Shown here piece after piece: positions 45,301 through 55,234 of a DNA stretch of 64,000 nucleotides. Every line of letters starts with the position of its first letter. The stretch's first letter is position 1. This stretch comes from Rheum nobile (taxonomy: Eukaryota; Streptophyta; Magnoliopsida; Caryophyllales; Polygonaceae). Made by a program: the position numbers and the translations under genes. Below the pieces are notes generated by a model. It did no database searches, was not told the origin of the DNA, and saw only the letters and a program-made list of their open reading frames with translations. Location of the stretch: NCBI GenBank assembly GCA_027886185.1, contig WOAB01000018.1, positions 434,001-498,000 of the forward strand. The letters run 5' to 3'.

Positions 45301-46422
45301 TCCATCAAAGGTTGGCACTAATGGCGGGGATGATTCCTCATCATCATAGGATGTCTTCTCAGTCATAGGGCGAAGCATGGCACGATTCAGAATGTAGCAC
45401 GCGGTGTTGACTGCCTCTGCCCAAAACCTGTGAGGAAGACCAGCAGATAGGAGCATAGTACGAGACATGTCCTCCAATGTCCTATTCTTCCTTTGAACAA
45501 CTCCATTATGTTGAGGAGTGCGAGGAGCTGAGAAATTATGAGAGATTCCATTGTCCCTGCAAAAGGTTAGAAACTTGGCATTTTTTAACTCAGTTCCATG
45601 ATCGGAACGTATGGCAGGAAGATTGTGCCTAAGGGAGTTCTCAAGAGTAGGAACAATAGCTGAGAACCTGTCAAAAACTTCATCTTTTGATTTTATGAAA
45701 ATGGTCCAGGTGAAGCGAGAGAAATCATCAACAAGTACAAGAATATACATGTTCCCTCCAAAGCTTTGAGTACGCATGGGACCACATAAATCCATATGAA
45801 CAAGTTCAAGAGGATGAGAGGAACTGATCTCAGATTTTGACTTGAAGGAACTACGTACCTGTTTCCCCCTTACACAGTCTGAGCAAATGTTGTCCTTTTC
45901 AATTTGAACAGAGGGAAGTCCTCTCACCAGTTCCTTCTTGTGTAGCTTATGAATAAGTTGAGGGCTAGCATGGCCAAGTCTTTGATGCCATATTGTCGTT
46001 CTATCAGCTATAGAAGACAAGCAAAGATTTTCCTCAGGAATGAAGCTTGTGTCTACGATATAGACAGTGTTGTAGCGTTTCCCTTTCAATAGAGTTTTGT
46101 GTGTCTCTGGATTCAGCACGAAGCATTCTTTGGGAGTGAATAAGACATGGTTCTCCCCTTGGTCGCAAAGCTGAGACACACTCATTAGATTAAAACCCAA
46201 ATTGTCAACAAGATGAACATCACTTACCTGTACTTTGTCAGTTAGGTCCACGCATCCAACGCCACAAATGGCTCATTTTCTCTTGTCTCTGAAGGAAATC
46301 TTTCCTCCGTTGTATTTCTGAAGTGAGTGCAGTTTCTTCCTGTTTCCAGTCATATGGCATGAAGCTCCACTGTCTATGTACCATTTTTCTTCTTTACTCA
46401 CTTCAGCCTGCACAATTAAACA
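42304..46422 (-). pseudogene. copia pol of element B: protease, integrase, reverse transcriptase, RNase H
   Basis: Read on the minus strand: protease WYIDSGASCHMTG (about 46385-46347), stop TGA at 46273-46275, integrase zinc finger (WHQRLGH, CSDC) and core (HMDLCGP, IRSDHG; the Glu position reads VVQRKN, that is Gln) down to 45349. The 780-bp insertion at 44564-45343 follows. Pol resumes as YELLKGRVPN, has a 1-nt loss near 44178, a stop TAG at 43689-43691 (Trp expected), reverse transcriptase with YVDDIIFG, a 1-nt C loss near 42790, then RNase H (YTDADYAG, TTESEYIA, DQ/EQIADIFTKALN) to 42304. Inactive: three small lesions plus the large insertion and a changed catalytic Glu. Confidence 0.9.
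44564..45343 (-). mobile_element. Solo LTR inserted in element B pol (780 bp, TCATA duplication)
   Basis: Exact 5-bp direct repeats TCATA flank it (44559-44563 and 45344-45348). It starts TGAT and ends ATCA, so it has the TG...CA inverted ends of an LTR. No internal genes or second LTR are present. Read on the minus strand it opens with a coding-like tail (GPITRSRLKELHQELKTF) of the kind found at ends of plant gypsy polyproteins, then a TATA-like TATTTAAGG and a U5-like T-rich part. I infer a solo LTR of a gypsy element whose polyprotein end ran into its LTR. Confidence 0.82.
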
Positions 46423-47847
46423 TCATTTCTTACGAACCCAGGTCGGCTGACTGTTCCCGGGTTTGTTAGGAGGAGAGTTCCTAGGTGGATTAACATGATC
46501 AGTTTCCTGAGAATGAGAATAATAATAATAGGGATCATTCAAGTCAAAAATTTCAGTTCTTTTCCTCTTATCTTTCCTCATATAGTTTCTCTTCATAGAG
46601 GCCTTTTCCTCGTCTCTTTCCTTCTTGTTGCATTCGTCAATGTTGTGACCTTGGTTCCCACAGTACCAGCAAACCCGATTGTTGGGAATCCAGAGGTACT
46701 TACCCTTTTTACTAAAGGGAACTGAGTTGGCTTTCTTTCTTTCCCTTAGGTCAACCTTTTTCCTGGGAGTATTTCGCCCAATTCCCTTATACATCTCATG
46801 TATCTTAGAATCATTAGGAGTGCATGGAAGGTTTTCATTAGATTCATTTTCAAGGACCTTGATTCTTTCTTGCAAGTATTCATTTTTGCAGTTTGAGGTT
46901 TGAAGAGCTAAATCAAGTCTTTCATTTCTAGCCTGAAGATCACTAGACACTTTATCAAGGTCACTATGAGCATGACAAGGGGGGTCAGATGAGTCATTTG
47001 GAAGATAACCTATTCCAGCCCTAGGTCTCACAAAAATAGTTTGAGTAACAGTCTTTTCATAAATGCAATCAGAGAGAGAGTCAAGTTTATCAATGATAGA
47101 CATCAGCAATTCATGGTCAGGAGAGGAACTAGCAAGGGAACTGTTACCAAGATCCAGTTTATCATGCAAATCACACGTAGGACAAATGACATGCGAGGTG
47201 TTACTAGACTTAGAAGCATCCTCAAATTTCTTACACCAAACAACATTCTCATCAGTTAAGCAAGAAATTTCTTCTTCATTTTTAGTTATCTTTTCTTGCA
47301 GAGAGTTGTTTTCATCGCTAAGTGTGATAATCAGTTTAATCAAGTGCTTTTTATCATACTTAGAGAGAGTTTCAGTGAGTTCAGCAGACGATACCTCAAG
47401 TTTAGTAGGGTCTGAGTCAGCACTTGGGTCTGTATTTTCCATGAGACAGACGTCAAGGGAACTGGTATCGAGTTCCCTTAAAGATGTCGTTTCAGCAATC
47501 AGACACTGTCCAGCGGATAAGTCGTCTGGTTCCCCTTCAGATTCTTCATCATTGTCACCCCATGTGGATGTAGCAACCAACGCCTTTTTCTGTTGTGGTT
47601 CAGCATCCTCCTTCTTGTTTGGGCAATTCTTAGCAAGATGCCCAACCTGGTTGCATTGGTAGCATCTGAATTCCTTGTGTTCCCTCTTGAAGTCTTTCCT
47701 CGGGAACTTGCCTTTCTGAAAGTTCCTTATAGTGCGAGTCAGAAGAGCAGTGATCTCATCATCATTTTCTTCATCAGAGTTTTCATTAGTCTTCAGTCTT
47801 TCCATAACTTTGGTCAGCATCAGGGCAATGCTCTGATCAGTTTTCAC
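46423..47847 (-). pseudogene. gag C-terminal part of element B (zinc knuckles, coiled coil)
   Basis: 474 codons open on the minus strand from about 47847, ending with TGA at 46423. It includes a first zinc knuckle CYQCNQVGHLAKNC, a long coiled-coil region (LSKYDKKHLIKLIITLSDEN and the following heptads; LDLALQTSNCKNEYLQERIK) and a second knuckle CWYCGNQGHNIDEC near the end. It is frameshifted relative to the upstream gag at 47880-48506, so gag is now in two pieces. The frame beyond the TGA runs directly into protease, so in the ancestral element gag and pol were separated by one in-frame stop. Confidence 0.85.
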
Positions 47848-47879
47848 TTTACAGTTCCCTTAGCCTTGTCTTCTTGTCG

Positions 47880-48506
47880 CTAGAGTTGACCAATGAGTTC
47901 TTGAACGGGGAGAACTATGATGGAAGGAGTTTGTAGCATAATGCTCTGTGTCATTTCGAACTTGGAGTTGAGTCCGTTGATAATCACCATGGATTTGGAC
48001 CACTCTTCAGGTTCTACACCACAAGCTGTAAGTTCATTGCATAGGATTTTAAAACGAGAGTGATAAGATGAGACATTTTCAGTTTCAAGCATTTTGAATT
48101 TGTGGTATTCTCCTTGTAGATCAAATTTCCTGCTATTCTGAAGGTCTTCACTTCCCAGGTTGAATTCCCTCAGAGCTTTCAACATCTCCTTACCATTGTT
48201 GATGCCAATGACTTTGTCTTGATAAGTTTTTGTCAATGCATTCAGGATGTATTGACGAGCCTTGGCATTCTTTTCTTGTTGATTGAAGTTCTCTTGAGTC
48301 CATTCAGAGATAGGTAGAAGCTTGGTGGGATCTTTTGAATCAGTTGGCTTAGGATAGTTCCCATTCTCCAAGACATACCAGCATTGCATGTCGTTGGTTT
48401 GCATGAAGCCAATAAGTTGTTGCGTCCACCAGTTGATTTGTCCATTCTTAAGGATGTAAGGCTTGTTGATGGAGACACCGAGTTCAGGTTCGTTGTTGCG
48501 AGACAT
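47880..48506 (-). pseudogene. gag N-terminal part of element B
   Basis: It starts MSRNNEPELGVSINKPYI 40 bp after the primer-binding site; I chose this ATG because element C begins its gag with the matching LGISINKPHI. It shows the copia gag (UBN2-like) pattern: NWWTQQLIGFMQ, YILNALTKTYQDKV, FNLGSEDLQNSRKFDLQGEY, YHSRFKILCNELTACG. It stops with TAG at 47880 after PVQELIGQL; the remainder continues in another frame from 47847. Role: particle formation. Confidence 0.85.
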
Positions 48507-48546
48507 CTTGACAACCTGCTTAGTAAACACACAATCTAGAGCGCTA

Positions 48547-48560
48547 GCTCTGATACCAAT
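48547..48560 (-). other. Primer-binding site of element B
   Basis: ATTGGTATCAGAGC on the minus strand, directly after the 5' LTR end. It is complementary to the 3' end of initiator tRNA-Met. Confidence 0.9.
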
Positions 48561-49399
48561 TGTAGGATATGTGCGTTAGTTTTAAGGGAACTGAGACACA
48601 AATGTGTTCAATTCCTATGGGCAGCGGAATAACGAGTAAACAAGTTATCAAGAACAATTACTTAAGGTGGAAACCTTTGATAACCAACTAGTTATCTAGG
48701 ATAAAAATCACCCCTCTTTCGAGGATTTCAAATAATCTACTTGTATATTAATATGCAATTACAACTTCCAAACTATCTCGTTTCAGTCTAACTCACTAAG
48801 ACTAAACCTAGTTCCCTAGAAATCACAGATTAACACACAATAGACTTACTTCGACACTATCAACTCGAACACTTCTTCTTTCTGTTTCTTCTTTCTGATG
48901 CACTCTAAAACTCGTGAAAATGCAGGACTTTCACCTACTAACAGCGTCATGTATTTATACAATATGTTTGTCAAGGAAAGATCTCATAGGAGATATTCTT
49001 TGAACAAGCATATTCCATAAATCCATGATTCGGTATTTCATCTCTTACCTAAGATAAGATAAGAAATATTTCCTTAACCGAATTACAATATACACAATCA
49101 TATAAAGATAATCTATGTGTATCTTGACGCCTAAGGTCTTCTGTTGGGCGCGTTAAATCCGGAAACAAATCTTCACAAAGATTCTGTAGATAACGTTGGT
49201 AGTTACACAGATGCGGTTCCCATCCAGTTCCCTTGATCTTGATCTTAGCTCACTTTGGACTTGGTTCCCTTATCTTTTCAGCTGTAGATTAAACACTAGA
49301 ATAGCCAGTTAAGCTCAAGTATTTGTCATCGTCAAAACAAGAGAAACAGAGAAAGGGAACTCCATGGAAACTGACGTTCCAAAGAGTTCCATTCCAACA
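48561..49399 (-). repeat. 5' LTR of element B (839 bp)
   Basis: Matches 38900-39738 along its full length with about 25 differences by eye. On the minus strand it ends CATATCCTACA just before the primer-binding site. Confidence 0.92.
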
Positions 49400-49760
49400 A
49401 TAAGCTAATATAAAACCCTAAAATGAAATAAATTATTAAAAGTGCTAAAAATGTCAATAAAAAATCGGACATAATAGTACCGCGCAGGGTCGTGCATGTA
49501 AGACGCACAAGTTGCAATTATTGGAACAAGGCGCACGGTCGTGCGTTAGTGGCACACGACCTTCTCTGGTGGTCGTGTGCGGGTTGTAGGACCTAAGCCA
49601 ACCACTCAATAAATGTTGTTGATCACCTTCCTGATGGAATTTTGACTCGATGTAAACTAGATAGTTGTAGATCATTGAGTTAACTCCAACACTTCTTGAA
49701 AAGCTTGAGACCAATTTTGTAGCCAAAGTTATGGCCATTTTATTGAGCATTATTCAGACT
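49400..49760 (-). repeat. Older LTR-like sequence, part 1 (right of element B)
   Basis: On the minus strand it holds GGCCATAACTTTGGCTACAA (49717-49736), then GATCTACAACT. This order of blocks is shared with the LTR at 29702-30368 on the plus strand. It also holds GC-rich palindromes at 49532-49545 (CGCACGGTCGTGCG) and 49552-49580 (10-bp stem GCACACGACC). Element B is inserted at its T-rich end. Confidence 0.6.
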
Positions 49761-50404
49761 TTGGAGGGAATTTTCAACTCCAAAAACTCCTTTGGTTTGA
49801 ACATCTTTTGTAGTGGTCTTGGTCTTCTTCTTAAAGAGATCATCAAGTTGTTTCTCATCACCTACTAAATGAAATAACAACCTCATTTGCCAAATATGTA
49901 AACTTAGTGTAGAAAAACTCTCCAATAAAAAAGATACATGTCATATTTTAAATAACAAATAAAATGATTATAAAAATTACATTAAATTAATAAGAGGTCT
50001 ATTTTAGTCTTTTCAGAATACAATAACCCCACCTTTTCTATCACTCCTCCCTCTCTCTTCTCGTGAACACTCAAATCTAAATTACTCCCATTTGAGAAAA
50101 GTTGCGAGAACACTAAACCCCATTCCCTTCAAATATATACTCCATATATTACACCAAATAAATCTATAATTTACAGATTTCGTTTTCCCTTTCTTGTACT
50201 ACACATACTTCCACATCCAATTTTGAGAAGCAAGAGACAACTTTGGTTGTTCACAGGTAGCAACCCAGAAATTTAGAGAGATTTGAAGGTTGTGGTGCCT
50301 CCCCCTCCGTGTCGTCGCCGATACCGGCCTTGTTCGCTCCTACTCCGGCGCCTTTTTTCGTCGCTCCGTCCACTGGTACTTCTTCAGCGGCCTCAGAATC
50401 AGTG
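49761..50404. other. Unassigned sequence interrupted by element C
   Basis: AT-rich to 50030, then a CT-rich leader-like stretch and, from about 50290, GC-rich sequence that would read ASPSVSSPIPALFAPTPAPF in one frame. That frame continues across the element C insertion (after CAGTG) for seven more codons to a stop. No start codon is found in that frame. It could be the edge of a disrupted gene, but I do not recognise it. Confidence 0.35.
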
Positions 50405-51281
50405 TGTTAGGAAGTGAACTTTTGGGAACTGGAACTCCAGTTCCCTACCTAGTTCCCTTCCTCAGTTTTCCTAGTTTTGACGATGACAAACACTTTGCTA
50501 CTAATAGTTCCACATGTGTAGTTGAGCAGGGAACTCGAGTTCGAGAAAAGAAGAACAGAGACCAAGAAGTCAGTTTTGGGAACTGGCATGAGAACTGGCA
50601 TGAGCAACGAAGCCGCATTAGCTATAAAGATATATCAAGAGCGGCGGCTGGCTTATTAGGGTAGATCTTTTATCTTAGAGAGAGAATATAAAAGATATCC
50701 TTGTTTCCATATATTTAGGAGATTATTTGAATATCTTTTATGGAAGCAAAAATATGTAAAACCGGGAAAGATATTATTTGGTAACAAATATTATCTTTTT
50801 TTATTTCTTTTGATTATTTTACTTGTGCAAATCATCCAGTTGTAGATATTATTCTACATGGACGAAATGTATAAGTAAAGTAATTGAAGCTCTCTCATCT
50901 CCAACGATTTAACGAAATTCAAGAATTCATCCAGAGTTGAACGTGAAGAGAAATCGTCCTTGTTCTTGTGAGAAGAATTGTGTAAGTCACTTGCTTGTTG
51001 TGTGCTTGATTAGGTCAAACTAGGTAGAGAGTCTTAAGTGTGTCTTAAGTCTTTAATCTGTGTGTTCTATTCTAGTTGATTGTAATCGAAGCATTAATAC
51101 AAGAAGTAGACTTTGAAATCATCTTGCAAGAGAGGTAGTGGGTTTTATCCTGGATAACTAGTTGGTTATCAAAGGTTCCCACTCTAAGGAACTTGTCTTG
51201 ACTCTGTTATTATTTACTTATTCTGCTGCTAAGGAACTGGACTCCCAGTTCCCTTTGATTGCTAACACGTACGATCCTACA
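50405..51281 (+). repeat. 5' LTR of element C (877 bp)
   Basis: TGTTAGGAAG to CGATCCTACA, the same ends as element A's LTR. It contains a duplicated GAGAACTGGCAT near 50590 that is absent from the 3' LTR. Confidence 0.93.
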
Positions 51282-51295
51282 ATTGGTATCAGAGC
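51282..51295 (+). other. Primer-binding site of element C
   Basis: ATTGGTATCAGAGC directly after the 5' LTR. It is complementary to the 3' end of initiator tRNA-Met. Confidence 0.92.
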
Positions 51296-51332
51296 AGGCG
51301 CTCTAGATTTGTATTAGTTTATAGATTTCAAG

Positions 51333-52181
51333 ATGACTAGCTCAAGCGAATTCAGTTTGGGAATTTCGATCAACAAGCCTCATATTCGGAAGAAAGAAAA
51401 AAGATGTTTAATGGCTAATGAGGACTCAACGAAATCATATGACTCTGAGGTATTCTCTTCTGACTTTACTAAATCTCTTCTTGAATGTGATAAGAAGCAA
51501 TTGATTAAAATTATTAGGAAACTTGGAAAAGAGAACAGTTCCCTTCAGGAAAGACTAGATGAATGTGAAGAAGAAATTTCATGCTTATGTACTGAAAATT
51601 CTGTTTGGAGCAAGAAACTTGATGAAACTGAAAAATTGCTTGCTAGTTCCTCTAGAAAGTGCGATTCATGTACTGCTCTTGAAAGGGAACTAGCACAACT
51701 TAAAGATTCTACAAGCATGTCTAACGTTTCTCATGTTTCATGTGATAATTGTACTACTCTTGAAAATGAACTAGCACATCTTAAAGATTTTACAAGAATG
51801 TCTAGTGTTTCCCATGTTTCATGTGATAATTGTGTTGTGCTTGAAAAGGAACTTAAGCATGCTAAGAATTGTCAGAGTTCCCTTACTCCAGAGAATGATT
51901 TGCTTGTTGAGATCATAGATAAGCTTGATGTGTTGACTACTTCTATTAATGAAAAAACTGTCAATCAAACTGTGTTTGTTAAGCAAAGATATGGTATTGG
52001 TTATCCGGGAAAGGAAGATTCTGAGGATTCATGCTCTGTTGAAAATGAGAAGCTAAGAAGGGAACTAGTTGAGAAAAATGAAACTCTCAATTTCGCTCTT
52101 CAAACTTCTCGTGATAAAAATCAATTCCTGGAAGAGAAGGTAAAGGTTCTTGAGAAGAAGCCTAAAGGTAAGCAAACCTGA
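51333..52181 (+). CDS. Gag-derived coiled-coil ORF of element C
   Basis: 282 codons from the gag start codon. It begins MTSSSEFSLGISINKPHIRK (matching the N-terminus of element B gag), then jumps to the coiled-coil region, so the capsid domain and first zinc knuckle were deleted in frame. Long heptad-rich segments follow (KKQLIKIIRKLGKENSSLQE; LRRELVEKNETLNFALQTSR). In the middle a unit with CDxC...LE-ELA-LKD and VSHVSCDNC occurs three times, compared with once in element B. It ends at TGA 52179-52181, and homologous codons continue after this stop. It may be made and join particles of a complete relative; this is inference. Confidence 0.75.
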   Translation: MTSSSEFSLGISINKPHIRKKEKRCLMANEDSTKSYDSEVFSSDFTKSLLECDKKQLIKIIRKLGKENSSLQERLDECEEEISCLCTENSVWSKKLDETEKLLASSSRKCDSCTALERELAQLKDSTSMSNVSHVSCDNCTTLENELAHLKDFTRMSSVSHVSCDNCVVLEKELKHAKNCQSSLTPENDLLVEIIDKLDVLTTSINEKTVNQTVFVKQRYGIGYPGKEDSEDSCSVENEKLRRELVEKNETLNFALQTSRDKNQFLEEKVKVLEKKPKGKQT

Positions 52182-52515
52182 TTTGATGGACAGAACGCTC
52201 ATAAAATGTACGTCAATCAAGCTCAGGGAACTAGAGGTAAGGGAATTGACTTCCAGTAGAGGAAATATGAAAAACCTTTTTGTCCCGGTAAAGGAAAATA
52301 TGGTCATGTTAAGTATAATCGTGTTTGCTGGCATTGTGGTAAAAATGGTCATTATATTCATGATTGCATTCATAAGAAAAGGCAAATTGAAGAAAGTCAT
52401 AGGAAAAGGAACTTGGATGTTGAGATTAGTGGTCATATGTATTACTCAACTAACTTGCAGGTGCAAAGGAACTCTCATTACCACAAACCCAGAAAAGCCA
52501 AGCTTGTCTGGGTGC
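52182..52515 (+). pseudogene. gag 3' remnant with zinc knuckle (element C)
   Basis: In frame with the ORF above but after its stop. A further TAG lies near 52258, then the zinc knuckle CWHCGKNGHYIHDC and a basic tail ending KAKLVWVRKS with a TAA. That final stop falls at the same place as the TGA that ends gag in element B (WVRKK). Confidence 0.8.
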
Positions 52516-52969
52516 GTAAGTCTTAATTGAATTGCAGGTTGAAGTGAGATGTCTAGTTCCCTACAAATTGAGAATTAATGATTGGGATGCAGAATTGAAG
52601 ATTTTTTAAGCTCATCTCACTTCAGAGGAATAACAGAGGAAATATGTCATTTGTTAAAGAAAGATTTGTATGAAGAAGCAGAAAACAATAAAGGGAACTC
52701 CAATGCAAATGGAAATGATAGAGGGTCACAAGTTGGTGACGTTAGTTCCCAGTGTTACTATGAAGGGAACTACAAATATCAGAAGTCAATGATTCAAGGG
52801 AAACTGAAGTAAATAAGGAAATTTGTCACCTCAGCTGCTTATAGTTCCCAAGTCCTATTGTTGGAATCATCTTGGTGGTCAAGGTATGTTCCTTTGACAC
52901 GATTCTTATCATGTGTGATGTTTCTAGTGCCTTTAACTTTGTGTAGTATTCAGTTCCTCATGCTAGGAC

Positions 52970-53121
52970 CAAGCGTAGATATAAGACATCATTTCTTGCG
53001 TGATCATATTGAAAAAGGGAACATTTTGCTAGAACAGTGTAAGACTGAGGATCAAATTGCCGATATATTCACCAAAGCATTGAATCGTGAACCGTTTGAG
53101 ACCCTAAGGTTGCTTGTGTGA
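52970..53121 (+). pseudogene. RNase H C-terminal tail of pol (element C)
   Basis: Only the last 50 codons of pol remain: VDIRHHFLRDHIEKGN, DQIADIFTKALNREPFE, ending in TGA 53119-53121. Sequence between 52516 and 52969 has no recognisable coding match; integrase and reverse transcriptase are absent. Confidence 0.88.
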
Positions 53122-54364
53122 ATGATTTCCCTAAACTAGTAGTTTCGGTTGTTCTTACTAGTTCCCTTGCTTTGACTAGATTTGATATTTTCTATGATTT
53201 CATTGACAATATTGATGATATTTGATCTTGTGATGGCCTCGCATGTCCTGTAATAGTTGTTCTAAAGCATGGTCTTAATTATCTTGCATGATTTCATGTT
53301 TTTATGGTATAATTGAACCTTGATTACATCTCTTTGTTGGCCTTAAAAGTAGTCGGTTTGATCTATTTTAACCCTCATCATAAGCCGAAATGATAATTTA
53401 CTATAAACCATCCTAAGCCTGACTGTATTGCATAATTCCTTATGATCCATCTTTAGTCCACAACTGGGAATTATCTTTGTGGTGTCAAAATTGCCAACCT
53501 CTTTTCTCTTGATCATGGGTATGTATTTTTCTTGAGTGTTGCTTGGTTCCCTACATAAATGTACCCATATCTATCATGTTCCGTGTCATAAATTGAGGAA
53601 AGGAACTAAGGAAAGGAACTGGGAATTGCTCTCAACGTCCAGAATTCAAATCTGCTGGAATTCCGCTGCTTCCTGAGAAAAATTAATGCAAGTATAGTTG
53701 TTGAAGATCTTATGAACGTTGGAGTGCTGATTTGGGTTTCCTATTCTTGGATAAAATTTTCTGCGAGTTCCCTAAGTAAAAAAAAAAGGTTGAAAGAAAG
53801 AAGCTATCTGTGCAGCCCGAAGAGAAGAAAATTAAGGAGCAGAAGCATGAGGAGTAGTTCTCCTGGTTCCCTACTCAGATGACACGGAGCCCTTAGTTCC
53901 CTTAGGATCCCTCTTCCACATTATGATCCTTTTTGTGTCTCTCTGAGTGCTTTATTGTTATATGTTGTCTTTGCTTCTCTTATATTTAATGAAATATTTT
54001 GATGTCCTTACATTGTTAAGTCTTGCCTTCAACTTCTATTACGGTGCCATTTCTCTAGAGGTCAAAACAAGTCATTAGTTCTCTCTAAATTGTCTATGCT
54101 TATCATCTAACTGTTTCTTTTCGATGATGTCAAAAGGGGGAATGAACTCTGCAACCTGGAACTAATAGGATGAAAGGATATCTGAACTGGTTGTCTCTTT
54201 AAGGGGGAATAAAGGAACTCGGTTTGATATTAAGGGGGAATATGCAATTCACTAATGATTATTCTACATCTAGCCTTCCTTATATATATCATGCTTCATA
54301 TCATTCATGCCTATTTTAGATATGTCAGGTTCTATATGTTTGTCATCATCAAAAAGGGGGAAAT
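53122..54364 (+). other. 3' spacer of element C
   Basis: Homologous to 3104-3800 and 5500-6049 of element A, with the env-position ORF deleted between them. It holds several purine tracts, the last abutting the 3' LTR. No gene. Confidence 0.8.
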
Positions 54365-55229
54365 TGTTAGGAAGTAAACTTTTGGGAACTGGAACTCCAG
54401 TTCCCTACCTAGTTCCCTTCCTCAGTTTTTCTAGTTTTGACGATGACAAACACTTTGCTACTAATAGTTCCACATGTGTAGTTGAGCAGGGAACTCGGGT
54501 TCGAGAAAAGAAGAACAGAGACCAAGAAGTCAGTTTTGGGAACTGGCATGAGCAACGAAGCAGCGTTAGCTATAAAGATATATCAAGAGCGGCGGCTGGC
54601 TTATTAGGGTAGATCTTTTATCTTAGAGAGATAATATAAAATATATCCTTGTTTTCATATATTTAGGAGATTATTTGAATATCTTTTATGAAAGCAAAAA
54701 TATGTAAAATCGGGAAAGATATTATTTGGTAACAAATATTATCTTTTTTTATTTCTTTTTATTATTTTACTTGTGCAAATCATCCAGCTGTAGATATTAT
54801 TCTACATGGACGAAATGTATAAGTAAAGTAATTGAAACTCTCTCATCTCCAACGATTTAACGAAATTCAAGAATTCATCCAGAGTTGAACGTGAAGAGAA
54901 ATCGTCCTTGTTCTTGTGAGAAGAATTGTGTAAATCACTTGCTTGTTGTGTGCTTGATTAGGTCGAACTAGGTAGAGAGTCTTAAGTGTGTCTTAAGTCT
55001 TTAATCTGTGTGTTCTATTCTAGTTGATTGTATTCCAAGCATTAATACAAGAAGTAGACTTTGAAATCCTCTTGCAAGAGAGGTAGTGGGTTTTATCCTG
55101 GATAACTAGTTGGTTATCAAAGGTTCCCACTCTAAGGAACTTGTCTTGATTCTGTTATTATTTACTTATTCCGCTGCTAAGGAACTGGACTCCCAGTTTC
55201 CTTTGATTGCTAACACGTACGATCCTACA
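54365..55229 (+). repeat. 3' LTR of element C (865 bp)
   Basis: TGTTAGGAAG to CGATCCTACA, followed by the target copy CAGTG. Nearly identical to the 5' LTR. Confidence 0.93.
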
Positions 55230-55234
55230 CAGTG

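Larger units (their letters stand above)
38900..49399 (-). mobile_element. Full-length Ty1-copia Sirevirus-like element B
   Basis: 10.5 kb on the minus strand: 5' LTR 48561-49399, primer-binding site 48547-48560, gag (two frames), pol, degraded env region, 3' LTR 38900-39738. Both LTRs are 839 bp and about 97% identical by eye. Flanking pentamers are ATATG (38895-38899) and ATAAG (49400-49404), a target duplication with one mismatch. Termini TGTTGGAATG/ATCCTACA differ from those of A and C, so it is a related but separate family. It carries a 780-bp solo LTR in pol. Confidence 0.9.
50405..55229 (+). mobile_element. Non-autonomous Sirevirus-like derivative, element C
   Basis: 4.8 kb with a perfect target duplication CAGTG (50400-50404 and 55230-55234), two LTRs (877 and 865 bp), a primer-binding site, a gag-derived ORF and a polypurine tract abutting the 3' LTR (AAAAAGGGGGAAAT, 54351-54364). 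Protease, integrase, reverse transcriptase and most of RNase H are missing, as is the env-position ORF. It shares LTR termini with element A. The LTRs differ mainly by a 12-bp duplication near 50590 and look very similar, so insertion was recent. It would need proteins supplied by a complete relative. Confidence 0.93.

Noticed and set aside
45166..46251. A 361-codon integrase with a novel C-terminal domain
   Set aside because: The last 60 or so codons come from the solo LTR inserted at 44564-45343.
46495..47883. Several plus-strand ORFs of 70-200 codons
   Set aside because: Antisense to the gag of element B, whose zinc knuckles and coiled coil are on the minus strand.
50290..50664. 124-codon plus-strand ORF
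   Set aside because: It runs from flanking DNA across the target site into the 5' LTR of element C, so it is a chance fusion.
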